DNA from: Aphelenchoides besseyi
Taxonomy: Eukaryota > Nematoda > Chromadorea > Rhabditida > Aphelenchoididae
Length of the DNA: 64,000 bases
Direction of reading: 5' to 3'
Assembly (NCBI GenBank): GCA_024699855.1
Contig: JAMPIQ010000003.1
Coordinates: forward strand, 7,130,001 to 7,194,000
Position numbers and translations under genes: made by a program. This document shows positions 24,071 to 37,180 of the stretch, in pieces; the first letter of the stretch is position 1; every line of letters begins with the position of its first letter. Under the pieces are notes generated by a model. It was not told where the DNA came from and searched no databases. It saw only the letters and a program-made list of their open reading frames with translations.

Positions 24071-25878
24071 CCAAATCCAATGAACGTTTGTACCAGCCAA
24101 CGATCGCGAATAAAACTGCAGCCGGCAAATTTGGAACGGTGAAATCACAATCGTCTGTTCGACAAACTCGTACTTTCGAACGAACGTTGTGCCATCAAAA
24201 GAATCAGGTCAAACGGCGCTCTTCGGATTTTTGAACGAACTGTGTTGCAAGGTCATCAGTTTTGCGCCAATCGATTTTTGGGTATTGTTTCGTTGACATT
24301 ATGAAAATCAGTTCGCGTCGCTAATTGAACTACATCGAGAAGCCTCAAGCGGAAGTTTGTGCACAGTCCATCCATCTCTTGAAACTACTGAGCAAATCTG
24401 TTCGCCCGATTGTACGTCATAAACCGAAACAGCAACTGGTAGTTAGTGGGTTAAGTGCATTTCAATTGCAACACAAAGTACATACTCAGTAATTGCAAGA
24501 TGAATTTGAAAGCTGAAAACAATCTCATTGAACAAAACAAACATCTGATTTTGCAGAAAAAAATGCTCATAACTTCACAGGAAATCTACATAGCTTGTTC
24601 TTTTAGTTTCGACCGGAAATCCTTTTTAACACGTTTTGGATCCAATTTCTCTGGTTGTACATTTCTTTTAGAGTTTTCTCAGATTTCCATCATAACAGAC
24701 GTCCAAGAGAAAAGCGCTCAATCAAACTTCTTGACAGGTGATGGCCCCAACCGCAGAGGCAATTGATCTGAAACTCAATCGTTCAACTTCATAACGATCT
24801 GCCGAACATTTTCACACCTCAGACACTTCTGTTTTTTGCCAGAAATCCATGTCCAAGGCATACGTTCGGCCATCTGTTGGATCTCTGTACATTTGCCCAT
24901 TAATCTGTTCATATCCTCTTCATTATCTTAGTGGTAAATGTGGAACCTTTAGTTTTTCCGACCAAACTCATTTTCGAGCTTCTGAATCGTTGGAGGCGCC
25001 CTTGCTCATTGATTCCAGACCCTCGAGCTATTTTCAAAATGAAATATTACAACTTGTGAATACGAAACGCCGATTCATATGCCGGTTAGATGAATAAGAC
25101 AAAACGTCCAATTAATTCATCATCTAAGCCTTAAGCTTTGTAATCAGTTTGAATGCCGAGATGGAAAAGAAGAAATGTGTTGAAGCGAGAGAGCGGTTTT
25201 TGTTTATCGAAATGGTCATCATCTTCTGTTTCTTTTATCGATGTGAAATGTTTTGATACGCGAATTCGCAGAGTATTCAATCCAACAAACATTTTCGACG
25301 CTTCTTTCCGACTATCTCCTGTGAACTTTTCCGGTTTATCGTGCCGAAAAACACCGTATGGCAGCATTGAATTACCAGTTTCGTGTGCTGATTGTACACC
25401 AAGTGAAGAATTGAATTTTGAACTACGAATCTCCACAATAATGTTCACTTTTTCGGTTTCTGCAAACAACAATCTTCAGGCTCCATTCGTACGTGCAACT
25501 TTCTCCTTGTTTGTTGAGTTCTAATCCGCTTCGTTTAACTCAATTTCATAAATGCGGAACTGATTGGACAACATTTGCAACATCCGCGTCTACCACGAGA
25601 TTTGGTTTCTGACGGTAATCGAGTTATATGGTGGAACAATTGGCTTTGTCCGACGATTCTCTGCGGTTCGAACAAACTGCGATTGCATAAACGGGCATTT
25701 TAGTTTTTTCGTGTACTTCCCGTTCTTCTCGATTCCCTCGTGACTGTTTTTCTGAACTGTAGAGACGAGGAAAAGTCGTTAGCCGAAATGAGACGTGGTT
25801 TTATCCCTGAAAACAATTTAAATCGTTTTGAATAAACTCAATTACAGTCATTTCAGATTCCGTCATTCGATGTGAAGT
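24071..25878. other. Intergenic region with one possible exon
   Basis: About 1.8 kb between divergent genes. Open frames of about 115-120 codons overlap on both strands at 25131-25524, and a plus-strand block near 25550-25700 reads NAELIGQHLQHPRLPRDLVSDG. None could be tied to splice-linked exons or a family, so no gene is called. The 300 bp before 25879 should contain the receptor promoter. Confidence 0.3.
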
Positions 25879-28800
25879 ATGAGAAACAAGTTCTGTGTTC
25901 GGACACTTAGTCTCATTTTTGCCCTACTGATCATAACAACAGTAAGTGACGATTGTAAGTTCTAATGGCCATTTAGATTCCTGAATGCACGGCTGATGCG
26001 AGTTTGAAGTTGTACAATCATCTCTTCAAGAACTATCGCAAAGAAATTAGACCCGTAGATCCGCATAATCCTTGTATGTAAAAAAGCTTGCTCTGTTATT
26101 GAAATCAACAAACTTTAGCGCCCACAAATGTGACTGTTCAGTTGTTTCTCAAGCAAATACAAAACGTTCACGAATCGGATCAAATCATTAGTTTGTACTG
26201 TTGGTTGGAACTTTATTGGCAAGATTTCTATTTACGATGGAACGAGACCGAGTTCAACGGCACAAACGAAATCATTGTTCCTGCAAAAGAGGTCTGGCGT
26301 CCAGACCTGTTGGTGTATAACAAGTGAGTCGTAGACTACTCGGTTGTTAGCTGTTTGTTTAGCGCTCACATGAACATCGAAGATAATCAATTGGAGACCA
26401 ATGCTGTTATTAAAAGCGATGGACGTATTTCCGTTTATCGTGCCATGGTCACTCAAATTACTTGTCTTTTGAATATGTAAGCGATTATGACAGAGGATAA
26501 AGATAACTATTTCTTTAGGGACTCTTTTCCTTTTGGTACGTTTCAGTCAACTCGTTTTATCAACAACGTTGTTTAAGATCAACAAATTTGTTATGTGATG
26601 TTAAGGTAAGAATAATAAAAAACTAAGTTGTAATCTTTCAATAGTTCGTGGAGCTACGACGGAGCGGCGATTATGCTCCACACATTGGTTTCAACTGAAG
26701 CAGACAATCAACAAGCGGACCTTGAGAAGGTATCTTCCTTAGCGCATTACATGCCAAATCAAGAGGTTAGCATAGTCGGTTTGGAGTGATTACGCCAGTG
26801 ATTTTAGTGGCATTTGAATGACTTTAAGATTCGACGGAATTTAAAGTTTGTTTACTTGTTATTGTAGTGTCAATAATTGTACTGTTTTTTCGAGTTTATG
26901 AATGCTGTCCGAGCCCCTTTCCAGACTTAACGTATTTCTTTTCGATTCGCAGGAATCCCATGTACCGTAAAAGCTCATGCTAATGCTCTATGCTTCTAAT
27001 TCTCGACTTTTCCAAACAAATTTTCATGACAAAAGAAATAGTTTTTGCTCTTTTGGAACATTCGTCAATTAGAAGAGACTTTCAAAAAGAACAGTGCATT
27101 AATGAAGAGTTTGCAGGTACTATCTTTTCACACAAGCAAGTGGCTTTGCCCTTTTATACTTGGTCTCGACATTTCACTTCATGTAGTATACTTCCAAGTT
27201 ACTTGACCACATCACAATCTCTTTTTCGTTAATATCTTTAGATACACATTATTTGAGGTTTAAATGTCGGAGCACAAGTGTAGAAGAGCAATGTCGAATG
27301 ACCGTTTGCTACAGCTCTTACCGTCAACATTCATTTCGGTGGTAAAAATGTTTGTGCGATTCTAATGACTGTGAACTGTTTAGATCACTATGATTGGCTC
27401 TTTTACTCCTCATAATACCACTGGTGAAAACCAGGAGAAGGTCACGCGGCTAACTGCACTTTAACTACTCACCGAGTTTTTTATCGACTCATACATCAAT
27501 CGACTCCGCTTGTCAAGTCGAGTTCAACAGTACTAATTTTACCGTATGGGAACTACTCAGTAGAAAGTTATAACAGCAAATACCAAAATTCAAAAACCCC
27601 TGCAATATGGGTATCACACCGATGCCCATATTGTACAGGTGTCGTATATTTCGGCTTACCATGGCAAATTTTTACTGAGTAACTTCCGCAAGTTAAAATG
27701 GTATCATTGAACTCAACTCGACGAGCGGAGTCGATTGATGTATGCGTCGATGAAAAACTCGGTGAGTAGTTAAAGTGCAAGTTACGCAGGTCACACTTGG
27801 TGGTTCGTGTTTCTTTTGTTCTTAATCGTATAACAACATAAGCTGAATCGTGTATTCTTCAATCAATAGTTTTTGTTCAAAATTCTTGTCTTTCCACTAA
27901 AAATGTCGACTCTAAAACTACTGACATTCATCTGATTATGTTTAAACGAAGATTTTCAGCCACAGCCGGAATGGCTATTGTAATCATCTTAATGATGATT
28001 GCGGATAAACTGCCAGGTAGAACTTCAATCAAGTTTCTCTAATGAGTCCATTTAAAGCTACGAGCGAGACATTACCGTTGTTGGGAAAATTTTACGTCGG
28101 TAATCTGAAGTTGAACAACATAATCTAATCGACGTGTTTAGGTCTGATTCTGATGATATTCTTTGCCACTTGTTCGACCACATTCGTTCTAAGCGTTCAA
28201 ATGCGTGGCAATCGAGGAGAACCGCTTCCGAACTGGATTCGAGTTTGCATTCGACAATCCCGCTTGATGAGATGGATATTCAAGCACATCGACGGAAAGA
28301 AAAAAATTGTGAGTTCGTTTCCTGTGCTCAATTATCAGTTTTTCTACAGAAGACAAAAGACTGCTTGTGTATGAGCAGAAGTCGATCCAACTCGATTATT
28401 GCGAAGATAAACGGAGATTGCAAGCTGGTAAGTGTTAATATCGTAGTTGTTGTGATGTCGACCATGTTCGTAATCAGGAGAAACCATTGGTGTCCGAAAG
28501 TCAATCTGATTTCTCAGTTCACAAGTTGCAGTTTGCACCTCCATATACCGCATTCGGTGGTACCGACCCGAATTATCAACGTCTTCTTCAAACAATCAAC
28601 GATATTCGCTGTGCAAATCAATGCATAGCCGAACGCCTAGAAGCTGAACATCAGCTGAAAGAAATTCGACGTGATTGGGAGTATCTTGCACGAGGCATCG
28701 ATACACTTCTTCTTACTTTCTTCGTGTTCTTTAGTGTTCTCTACCAATTTTGGTTGTTTTCTCAAACCAATGTTGGCAAGTTAAAGGAGTTCAAATGTAA

Positions 28801-28939
28801 TTTCAAGTACGATTTCAGCTCCGTTGAAAATAACGGAAAGTTTTATGAACCTCACGTCAGCTGCTTAATCACACAGTTATTGTATTCTATTCCGATGAAA
28901 CACCATGGAAACACGTTTATTCTCGTGGTTTGTGTATGA
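25879..28939 (+). CDS. Cys-loop ligand-gated ion channel subunit, nicotinic type
   Basis: The ATG at 25879 begins a signal peptide (MRNKFCVRTLSLIFALLIITT). Exons then encode LYNHLFKNYRKEIRPV, WLELYWQDFYLRW, VWRPDLLVYN, the 13-residue Cys-loop (CLLNMDSFPFDQQIC, through a 17-nt microexon at about 26520), a loop C with vicinal cysteines (YECCPSPFPDLTYFFSIRR), M1 (LLPSTFISVITMIGSFTP), pre-M2/M2 (EKVTLG...AIVIILMMIADKLPATSE), M3, an M3-M4 loop and M4 (WEYLARGIDTLLLTFFVFF). The CC pair is the mark of agonist-binding alpha-type nicotinic subunits. The junction between RRNPMY (about 26962) and M1 was not resolved. The M2 exon is split by a palindromic transposon (27446-27787) that behaves as an intron, leaving a 13-nt exon at 27790-27802. 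The subunit would form a pentameric cation or anion channel at the plasma membrane; which ligand cannot be said. Confidence 0.85.
27446..27787. mobile_element. Palindromic MITE acting as an intron (introner-like)
   Basis: A 342-bp near-perfect palindrome. The left arm (27446 onward, GCGGCTAACTGCACTTTAAC) and the reverse complement of the right arm (GCGTAACTTGCACTTTAACT) align for about 150 bp, and a smaller hairpin (CAATATGGGTATC / GATGCCCATATTG) sits at the centre. It is flanked by 7-bp direct repeats AGGTCAC at 27439-27445 and 27788-27794, the expected target site duplication of a DNA transposon. The insertion falls inside a codon block for EKVTLG in the receptor's pre-M2 region. The AG|GT within each repeat gives a donor at 27441 and an acceptor at 27789 (TTACGCAG), so an intron of 349 nt restores the ancestral frame exactly. 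No transposase is encoded. Confidence 0.88.
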
Positions 28940-29200
28940 CAGTAAAAAATTCAATTTCCTTACGAATTCATACGTTTTCAAACTTAATCTCGATTTTAAT
29001 TTCCGCATGACACTCGTAAACGTATTTCTATTCGATTATCCTTTCTCCGCACAAATGCATATACTCGGCCGCTTATTCAAATATAAATTCTATTCAATAT
29101 GAATCAAAATGTTTGAAACGACGAGATCAATTGAACAACTGAGATAAAACAAACGTAAACTGTGAGTTTTAATTGAACAAAGAACGTGGATGGGAATCAT

Positions 29201-30860
29201 TCAGATACGCCCAGTACGTCGACAATAAAATTCGTATGTGAGTGATCCCTAAAACTGCATCCATTAGTTGACTTCAAGAGACGTCTAAATACCTGAAAAC
29301 TACCGTGATTTCCCAATGTCATTAGAGTCAAATGATCGTCTTCAATCTGAGATGTACGCTAAAATGTAAACAATCTATTGATTTTTGTAAAACGCTAATA
29401 ACCTCAAGTGCCACCAAAATCATCTGCAACGTCGACAAACGCTGACTGTAATTGATAAAACTCTCTGCTCCGACCTTCGACAACACCAAATCGCTGAGAA
29501 CCGATTGATAATAGTTGTGAGCTTCGCGAACAATTTCTTTTCCTTTTGCTGATAATCCAGGTACTTAAAACAGAAAATAAAATCTTCCGATTACAATTCT
29601 TACCAGGAGTCATCATGCACAGCACTCGCAGCATTGACCACTCAGCCTCCGTAAATTGCCACTGCTTTGCCAACTCCACAATTTCAGTCCATATCCAATT
29701 GCACATCTCAGAAAGAAAGTTGGAGAGCCTTCAAGAACTTATGCTATTGTTGAGAGAGGAATTACTTACATTGGATCCTGGTATGTTGATTGCTCGTCAT
29801 CCATTGGATAGAATGAGCCGCCGGTCAATGGAACACAGTCTTTTATTTCGCACAAATACGTCTGATATGCAATAGAACACCAAACTGATTGTACGCATCG
29901 GCCAATGATCAGATTCAATTTATCCGCATCGTCCAACAAATTGATTTCGGGAATGTGACTCAGCCAATCGACATAGTAAACGGAAATACGACACCAGACT
30001 TTCTTAAAGTCGTCGCCGGTAAGGAAGAATCGTGGAGTCCAATCGATCTAAAACCGTTGATTTCGTTCATTACAATCAAAACCTACGGGTGTTCGGTCAG
30101 AAACAGATCGCGGCTCGATCAAAAACGCCTCTTCAACACTCGCATTCAAATTGAAATTATAATTGGAACCAGCAAGAAGATGGTTTTCTCTGTTGTCAAC
30201 AAACGAATCACATAAGCGGCTCGTAAGAACAAAAAACTGTTGAACCGAACGATAGTCAGAACGTTGAAAGTTGTTAAGAATTTGCTTGAATCCAAGAGGC
30301 AAACTGTCAACTTGGAACTAAAAAGACGCAATTTAACATAATTCAATATGCTCGTTTTCTTACCACAATACGATTAGCAGTCAATCCCAAATTCATAGCT
30401 CGATTGGCGTAAAGATCGTCGAGTGGCTCGAATTTGACGAATCGTCGATTGATTTCGTTTTCCGGACTACTTGTAGGCAGTTCGGGTTGACTATTGACTA
30501 GCGATTGTTTTCGAAACTGGACCCTGTCACAGGCTCGATCCGAATGTACGAGTTTTGGATCCAATCCCGAACGAATACAACTCTCATATCGACAACTTCG
30601 GCATTGTGTTCGCATAGCTGGAAACAAACCAGTTGTAGTGATTTTATGTCTTTTCTTTTACACTTCTTTGTAACACACTTTCCATCTTTTGCACAAACGT
30701 AATGGCGATTGAATCGAACAGAACGTCTGAAGAAGCCACGACAACCGCTACAACACGTACCACCATAGTGTTGAGAAACGGCGGTGGTATCTTCGCAGAT
30801 CGCGCAAACTCGAACATCAACGGTTGTTCTTTCCGTTGGAATGCAAAAATCGGCGGCCAT
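29201..30860 (-). CDS. Nuclear hormone receptor (DBD + LBD)
   Basis: The start at 30860 (MAADFC; an upstream in-frame ATG at 30896 is possible) leads to a DNA-binding domain: CAICEDTTAVSQHYGGTC, P-box CSGCRGFFRRSV, then after a short intron the second finger CVTKK...TQCRSCRYESCIRSGLD. A hinge (RRFVKFEPLDDLYANRAMNLGL) and a ligand-binding domain follow in exons down to 29201, with WTEIVELAKQWQFTEAEWSML, LSAKGKEIVREAHNYYQSVLSD and SQRLSTLQMILVALE, ending RRTGRI. Both zinc fingers are complete. It would bind DNA as a transcription factor controlled by a small lipophilic ligand or act as an orphan. The subfamily is not clear; nematodes have a large expansion of HNF4-like supplementary receptors. 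It converges on the ion-channel gene. Confidence 0.85.
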
Positions 30861-30896
30861 TTTGGGATTCTGAAATTTGCGTAATTGAACGAACAA

Positions 30897-31706
30897 CTAA
30901 AACGTTTGGTTGTTAGGCGACTAGCGTTCAGTAAATCGTAGCATCAAAGAGCAAACGTGAATTTCCGTCAAAAAGCGGAAGAGCGAAAGAGGAGACCTTT
31001 CGGAAACATACAATCGCTTATTAAACGTAACGCTCAATAGCTTGGAATCTCGTCAAATGGTTAGAAGATTAAACAAAACTCGAACTTTCCGTCGACATTC
31101 TCCTCAGACACAGGTGAATTTGGTTCTCGTTAATTCCGTTAAAATTCATTATTGCATCTGAACGAATTCGATAGTTTCAATGTCAAGACAGTGACGAATA
31201 TATTCATGAGTTTAAAAGAACAAAGTAACAAAAAGTCTGTGAAAAAGGTCGTTTCAAACGCTTGCAAGTGGTAGTTCAGAAAAAAGCAACGTGGTTTAGA
31301 GCACACGAAAATCGGTGAGTATCAGCAAAAATGTTTCAGTCGTGTAACAGCGCGACTAGTCGGGAGTTTGCCGTCGAAACTAAGAGGGAAACCACCCAAG
31401 TTGTTTTTCAACACGCAGTTTGTTTGTAGACCACAAAAAAGCTTAGTCTGTAGTTCGAAACAAGAAACCGGAGCGATTTCAAAGCAACTTTTTAGATGAG
31501 GAAAATTAGATCGAAGACTGCAAGATGCAAAGGTATGTTGGTCCATGTAGTCACGTATTAACGGCTACAAAATCGGTTTATTTCTCGGAATCCGATAATA
31601 AACACGCGAAATTTGATATGATAAAAGAAGCCTCTGAGATGATTCCAAAATTCGTGTTAACAAAACGAGAAACGATCATCAGTTTAGGCACTTCGGAGTG
31701 CCTCCT
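30897..31706. other. Intergenic region, nuclear receptor promoter side
   Basis: About 0.8 kb between the nuclear receptor start and the MAP kinase stop (both minus). No exon-like frame or repeat was recognised; it should contain the receptor promoter and the kinase 3' UTR. Confidence 0.35.
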
Positions 31707-33041
<1,335 letters not shown>

Positions 33042-33682
33042 TCGAACAGAAACTTAAAATTGATAAGAAAAACTCGCCGCTTCAAGAAAGAAACCACGCA
33101 AAAAGACGTCCGCTGATGAGCAAAATGTACGTAACGTTTAAACAAACGTGTGGGATAGGCGACAAGGTAGCTGAAAGTATTCGAGCAGTTCCTGTTATGT
33201 TACGAAGAAAATTTCGGTCAAAAATCGCTAATTTGAAATTTGAAACATTGGATATTCGAACTTCAACGTAAACTCAAAATTCCACCATTTCAGTTGATTT
33301 CAATTTAGACGATCAAAGCCATGAAAGCCACATTATTTTAATTCTCGCTTTAACTAAACGTTACGATACGACTTTGAGCTTTAAAAATCTTTCAGTAAAA
33401 CTTTTGTGCTACTTTTGCCTCTTTGTTGTAACCATCGCTGATCGTATATTCAAGAGAAGTGATTCAAGATCGCATGAAGGTACCCGCTCTGGTTGTTGTC
33501 TTCCAATTCGCCTGCAGTTCTGACCTGAAACGAAGTTCACTTTCTATATATCTAACTGATCGTGCAAATGTGTGGTTATAAATACGACAATCGTCTTGAA
33601 AATAAATGTTTCGCGCACAAATTTCTTGTTTTGAGAGTTTAATCAAGCACCACTGTTTACATCGAACCGCAAAACAAACTGA
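33042..33682. other. Intergenic region
   Basis: About 0.64 kb between the kinase start and the lysine-rich gene stop. No supported feature was found; promoter sequence for the kinase is expected here. Confidence 0.35.
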
Positions 33683-34546
33683 TCATTCTTTCTTGTCATT
33701 ATCCTTCTTGCTTGTTTCTTTTTTGGATCCACCTTCTTGTTTGCTTTCTTCGTCTTCCTGTTGAGTTTCCTTCATTTCCTTTTTGTCATCCTGAGAACAC
33801 ACAGTAAACGTGCGTGAGAAAACCAACCTCTTTCTTTGACTCGACTTTCTCTTCTTTCTTTCCGTCTGCAATATTGGCTTCAACCTTTACAGCAATTTTG
33901 ACCTCTCCGTCCTTTTTCTCTCCTTCTTGACTCTGCAAATAACCGATTAAATTTAAGACATCAAGACTGACCACTTACCTGCTGAGTGGCGTCCATCTTG
34001 ATGCTTTTGGCTTCCTTCTTGGAACGTTCCTTCTTCGAGTCTTTCTTTGATTTTTTCGATTCTTTTTTGGACTTTTTGGATTCTTTTTTTGATTTCTTGG
34101 ATTCCTTTTTGCTCTTTGGTTTGTCCTCTTTCTTGCTTTCTTTTTTGTCAGCAACCTCTTTTTTCACTTCTGCTGGCTTCTCGTCCTCTACTTTCTTTTC
34201 AGCTCCAGCATCTTCCTTCGGTTCATCAGCCTTCTTTTCTTCGTCTTTGAGCGGTGGCGCGGCAGCAACGGGCGGCGGTGGAGCAGCAACAGGCGGTGGT
34301 GGAGCAGTGGTCATCGCAACAGCTCCGGGAGCAACGGCTAAAGCTGCGGGTTGCGGTGGCTTCATGACTGCCGGTGGAACTGCTTTGGCATTGGGAATTG
34401 GAGTTGCAGGCTTGGCTTTCTAAAAAGAATCATTAGTAAGATCGTTAGATTTCTTTTACTCTGCTACATTCAATAAAAAACCACGGAGCAATTGCTGCCG
34501 CAGTCGAAATGACGGTCGCTGCCAAGAGTGGACTAGTTACTTCCAT
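33683..34546 (-). CDS. Lysine/serine-repeat low-complexity protein
   Basis: The ATG at 34546 starts a short hydrophobic N-terminus (MEVTSPLLAATVISTAAAIA, then PWFFIECSR). A 40-nt intron leads into an Ala/Pro-rich segment (APPPPVAAPPPPVAAAPP) and a long charged region with repeats of KKESKKSK, then Glu/Lys-rich stretches and the end KKDNDKKE. Further small introns lie near 33950 and 33800. The N-terminal hydrophobic helix could be a signal anchor, which would make this a membrane-tethered protein with a highly charged tail. No domain was recognised. The low complexity means any similarity search will be noisy. Confidence 0.65.
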
Positions 34547-34701
34547 TGCTGAGTTTGAAAGTTGAAACGTGAACACTATGATTGTCGACCAATCGAATGA
34601 AAAAAGTTTGCAATTTGACAAAAAAAATTTTAATTAGCATAATATACGCGAACAAACGTAATAATTAAGTTATGGTCGTCGATAAGCAAAGATGCTTAAG
34701 A

Positions 34702-35011
34702 CTAAATACATAAATTGTGAACCAATGAATTCGCTTCAGCAAAACGAAAGTCAGGGCGAATTTGAAGAAATCGACTTTTTAACTTCAGCATTCTGTATTC
34801 TTGATACTCTTGGATCTATACGACAAGTTAAGAACACAAGTCATTGACTTACTTCTTCGTTAGACATTGGCGCCGCATTTTGTGGTTGGAACTCGTGAAG
34901 GAAGTCGAATTTCCCTCGTTCAATCTCTGCTTCATTGCTGATCGCACTTTCGTATTCAATATGCTTCTGCAGTTCCAATGTTGGCGACAATGTTTGACCA
35001 TCTCCGGACAT
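34702..35011 (-). CDS. Small unidentified protein
   Basis: Two exons joined by a 37-nt intron (GAA|GTAAGT ... CGTATAG) in the same phase. From the ATG at 35011 the product starts MSGDGQTLSPTLELQKHI and, after the junction, continues IQEYQEYRMLKLKSRF to a stop at 34702, about 90 residues. The frame stays open upstream to an ATG at 35146 (MVVYSASSNL), so the start is uncertain. It is charged, probably helical, without signal peptide or TM segment. No family was recognised. Confidence 0.5.
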
Positions 35012-35146
35012 TTCTTCTTTTTGTGGATTCTTTGGCGATGGCAATGCTCGAATCTGAGCTTTGTGTTGTGGGTATTGACCACAAACAAAACCACTAAATC
35101 GACATCTTAAACAAACCAGATTTGAACTTGCCGAATAAACGACCAC

Positions 35147-35989
35147 ATGGTTGACGAACGTTCGGACAAAATGAGTCTTTCGTTCATTCGGTCACCAAGA
35201 ATGGCGATCGATTTGAGTCTGAAAGTCTCTTCAACAGGCCGTTTAATCACTCATTGGTTTCTTTAGATCTTTTGTACGTAAGGATTGAAAACACAAGTAG
35301 AATGTATGTTAGTTCGAAGTTAACAGTGAAACTGTGAATTGGAATAAAACACATGAATTTTCAAACCAAATTGGATAACGAAGACAATTTTAACTGCAAG
35401 AAGTAGTCAATGAATTTAACTCGTTATTGATAAACAAGCTTCCGAAAAAATGGTTTTGATTTTGAAAAACGTAATTAGTAAAGAACGATGAGTGTTTTGT
35501 GCGTCAAAAACTAAACATAACTTTTTCATTTTGTTATCAACTTTAAGATCATTTGGTAAGCCATAGCTTTGTTAAAAAAGTTTATTTGCGTTCACAACGT
35601 TCAACACATTAGTGATACCATTCGGCCAAGAAATTAAGAAATGGAGCGGTTTTTCTATTCGTTTTGTTCTCTAAAAGGTCTACGAGTGAAACGGACTTTT
35701 TTTGGATGATTAACTCGCAAAACGGCAGGCAAATAGCAAGAACTGATTGACAAATCAACCATTGGGAACGTGGTTTTATCGAGAGAACTAATCAGATGTT
35801 TTACCAGAAAGGATTCTTTTTGGGTTTTACATGTTCTTGGATCATCATTTTTAGACGATCAGTTATTTCTTTTTTTCGTGGTGCAGAATTGGACATATTG
35901 TCGTTAAGATACTACGGCGAGTGGATGAGCATAAAGAAAAGGACGGTGCAAACTGAAGCGACTTGAATGAATGCAGCAGAAACGTGTAC
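35147..35989. other. Intergenic region
   Basis: About 0.84 kb of AT-rich DNA between two minus-strand genes (small protein and galectin). No supported feature was found. Confidence 0.35.
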
Positions 35990-37180
35990 TTAATAGATTT
36001 GGATGCCTAAAATGAACTCATTAGATTGTTTAAGTCTCAAAATTACGTACCAGTTACTTCCAAGTCTCCACCAATTTGCAAACCATTGATATCGTGAGGG
36101 TCAAGACGATGAGCGAAAGTCGCATAACGTTCGTCGTTGATGAAGATTTGGAACTAAAAAAGAGGCTTTGGATTAGAGCCGAACGAATGTCGTAACTTAC
36201 AGCGTATTCCTCATTTACAATCTTCAAATCGAAGCCGTGGCCTTTCTCCAAGACCATCTTTCCTTCGCGTTCTTCATTTCCCCACTAAAATTTAATTAGA
36301 ACATTAAACTTCAAGCAAAACAAACTTCATTGTTGATCAACGAATTGCGAATGATGTGCTTCTCATCAAAACGTGGATTGAAATGAAGAGCAATGTCTCC
36401 GTTCTTCTTCAACAAATTGATGTGGAAACGTTTTCCTTTCTTTTCTGGAGTTGCGAAAATCAACAACGTCTTTCCAGGTGCCAGTCCTTCGCCTGGAATT
36501 CCCGATTCGTAAGGGACCGGATAGTATCTGTAAGTGAATTGCTTAATCTTTAAACTCTGCGCGTCACTTACTTTCCACTCCACGAGATGTGATTGATGAA
36601 AACATCTCCATCAATAGAGAAGTGAGTAACAGACGACAAAGGCAAACGATGTTCGTACTCTTTTAATTCTTTTTGATCACAAGTGATAGTAAAACGATTG
36701 TCATGAGCACGAATACGAATGTCGATATCATCTCCTTTCTTGTAAGGATTCGATTTTCGCTCTTCTTTTCCCCCTAAAAATCGAAAATGGTTTAAGATGT
36801 TCGCCGCTAAAACTTACATTCTCCTTTGAAGCTGTTGAGAACGATTTTTCCTTCGTCGAAACGAACTGAAACATGCAACGGAATGTCGTTTCCACTGAAG
36901 TCCGCACTGTTCGAATGAAGAGTGATCGTGAAACGAACACTATCTTCGACCTACAGAAAAAGTTGTTATAAGCTCCAGTTCCTGAACTGCTTACCGTTTT
37001 GCCCTTGACAATCAAAGTCTGTCCTAAAACAGAAATAAAACAAATCAACCACAATTTAATCACCAGGCTCGAAGGGCTCAGTCAACTTTGATCGGTAGGG
37101 AATAGCCTTAAAATAACCGTGGTTTAAAGCAATTCAGAAAAACTAGAACTTACGTAGTTGGTTTCGTGATGATGCGACAT
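35990..37180 (-). CDS. lec-1: Tandem-repeat galectin, LEC-1 type
   Basis: The ATG at 37180 gives MSHHHETNY, spliced to IPYRSKL...FEPGQTLIVKG. Two carbohydrate-recognition domains follow. CRD1 contains DIPLHVSVRFDEGKIVLNSF and, across an intron, GEWGKEERKSNPYKKGDDID. CRD2 contains YYPVPYESGIPGEGLAPGK, the complete sugar-binding signature HFNPRFDEKHIIRNS with NEWGNEEREGK, then NEEYAFQIFINDERYATFAHR, and the last exon ends VTGIQIY at 35990. CRD1 lacks the HxNPR of CRD2 (it has HVSVR), as in LEC-1. The match to the 32-kDa nematode galectin is nearly end to end. Galectins bind beta-galactosides outside or inside the cell without a signal peptide; none is present here. Confidence 0.93.

Noticed and set aside
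26963..27383. A stop after RRNPMYRKSSC as evidence that the receptor is truncated like an acetylcholine-binding protein
   Set aside because: M1, M2, M3 and M4 are all coded downstream in order; the stop is in an intron whose acceptor was not resolved.
27568..27780. Minus-strand frame inside the palindromic element
   Set aside because: It merely follows one arm of the inverted repeat, with no transposase motif.
33986..34423. A 145-codon plus-strand frame opposite the lysine-rich gene
   Set aside because: It is the shadow of the KKESKKSK repeats (reads as Phe/Leu/Ser runs); the minus strand has the introns and start.
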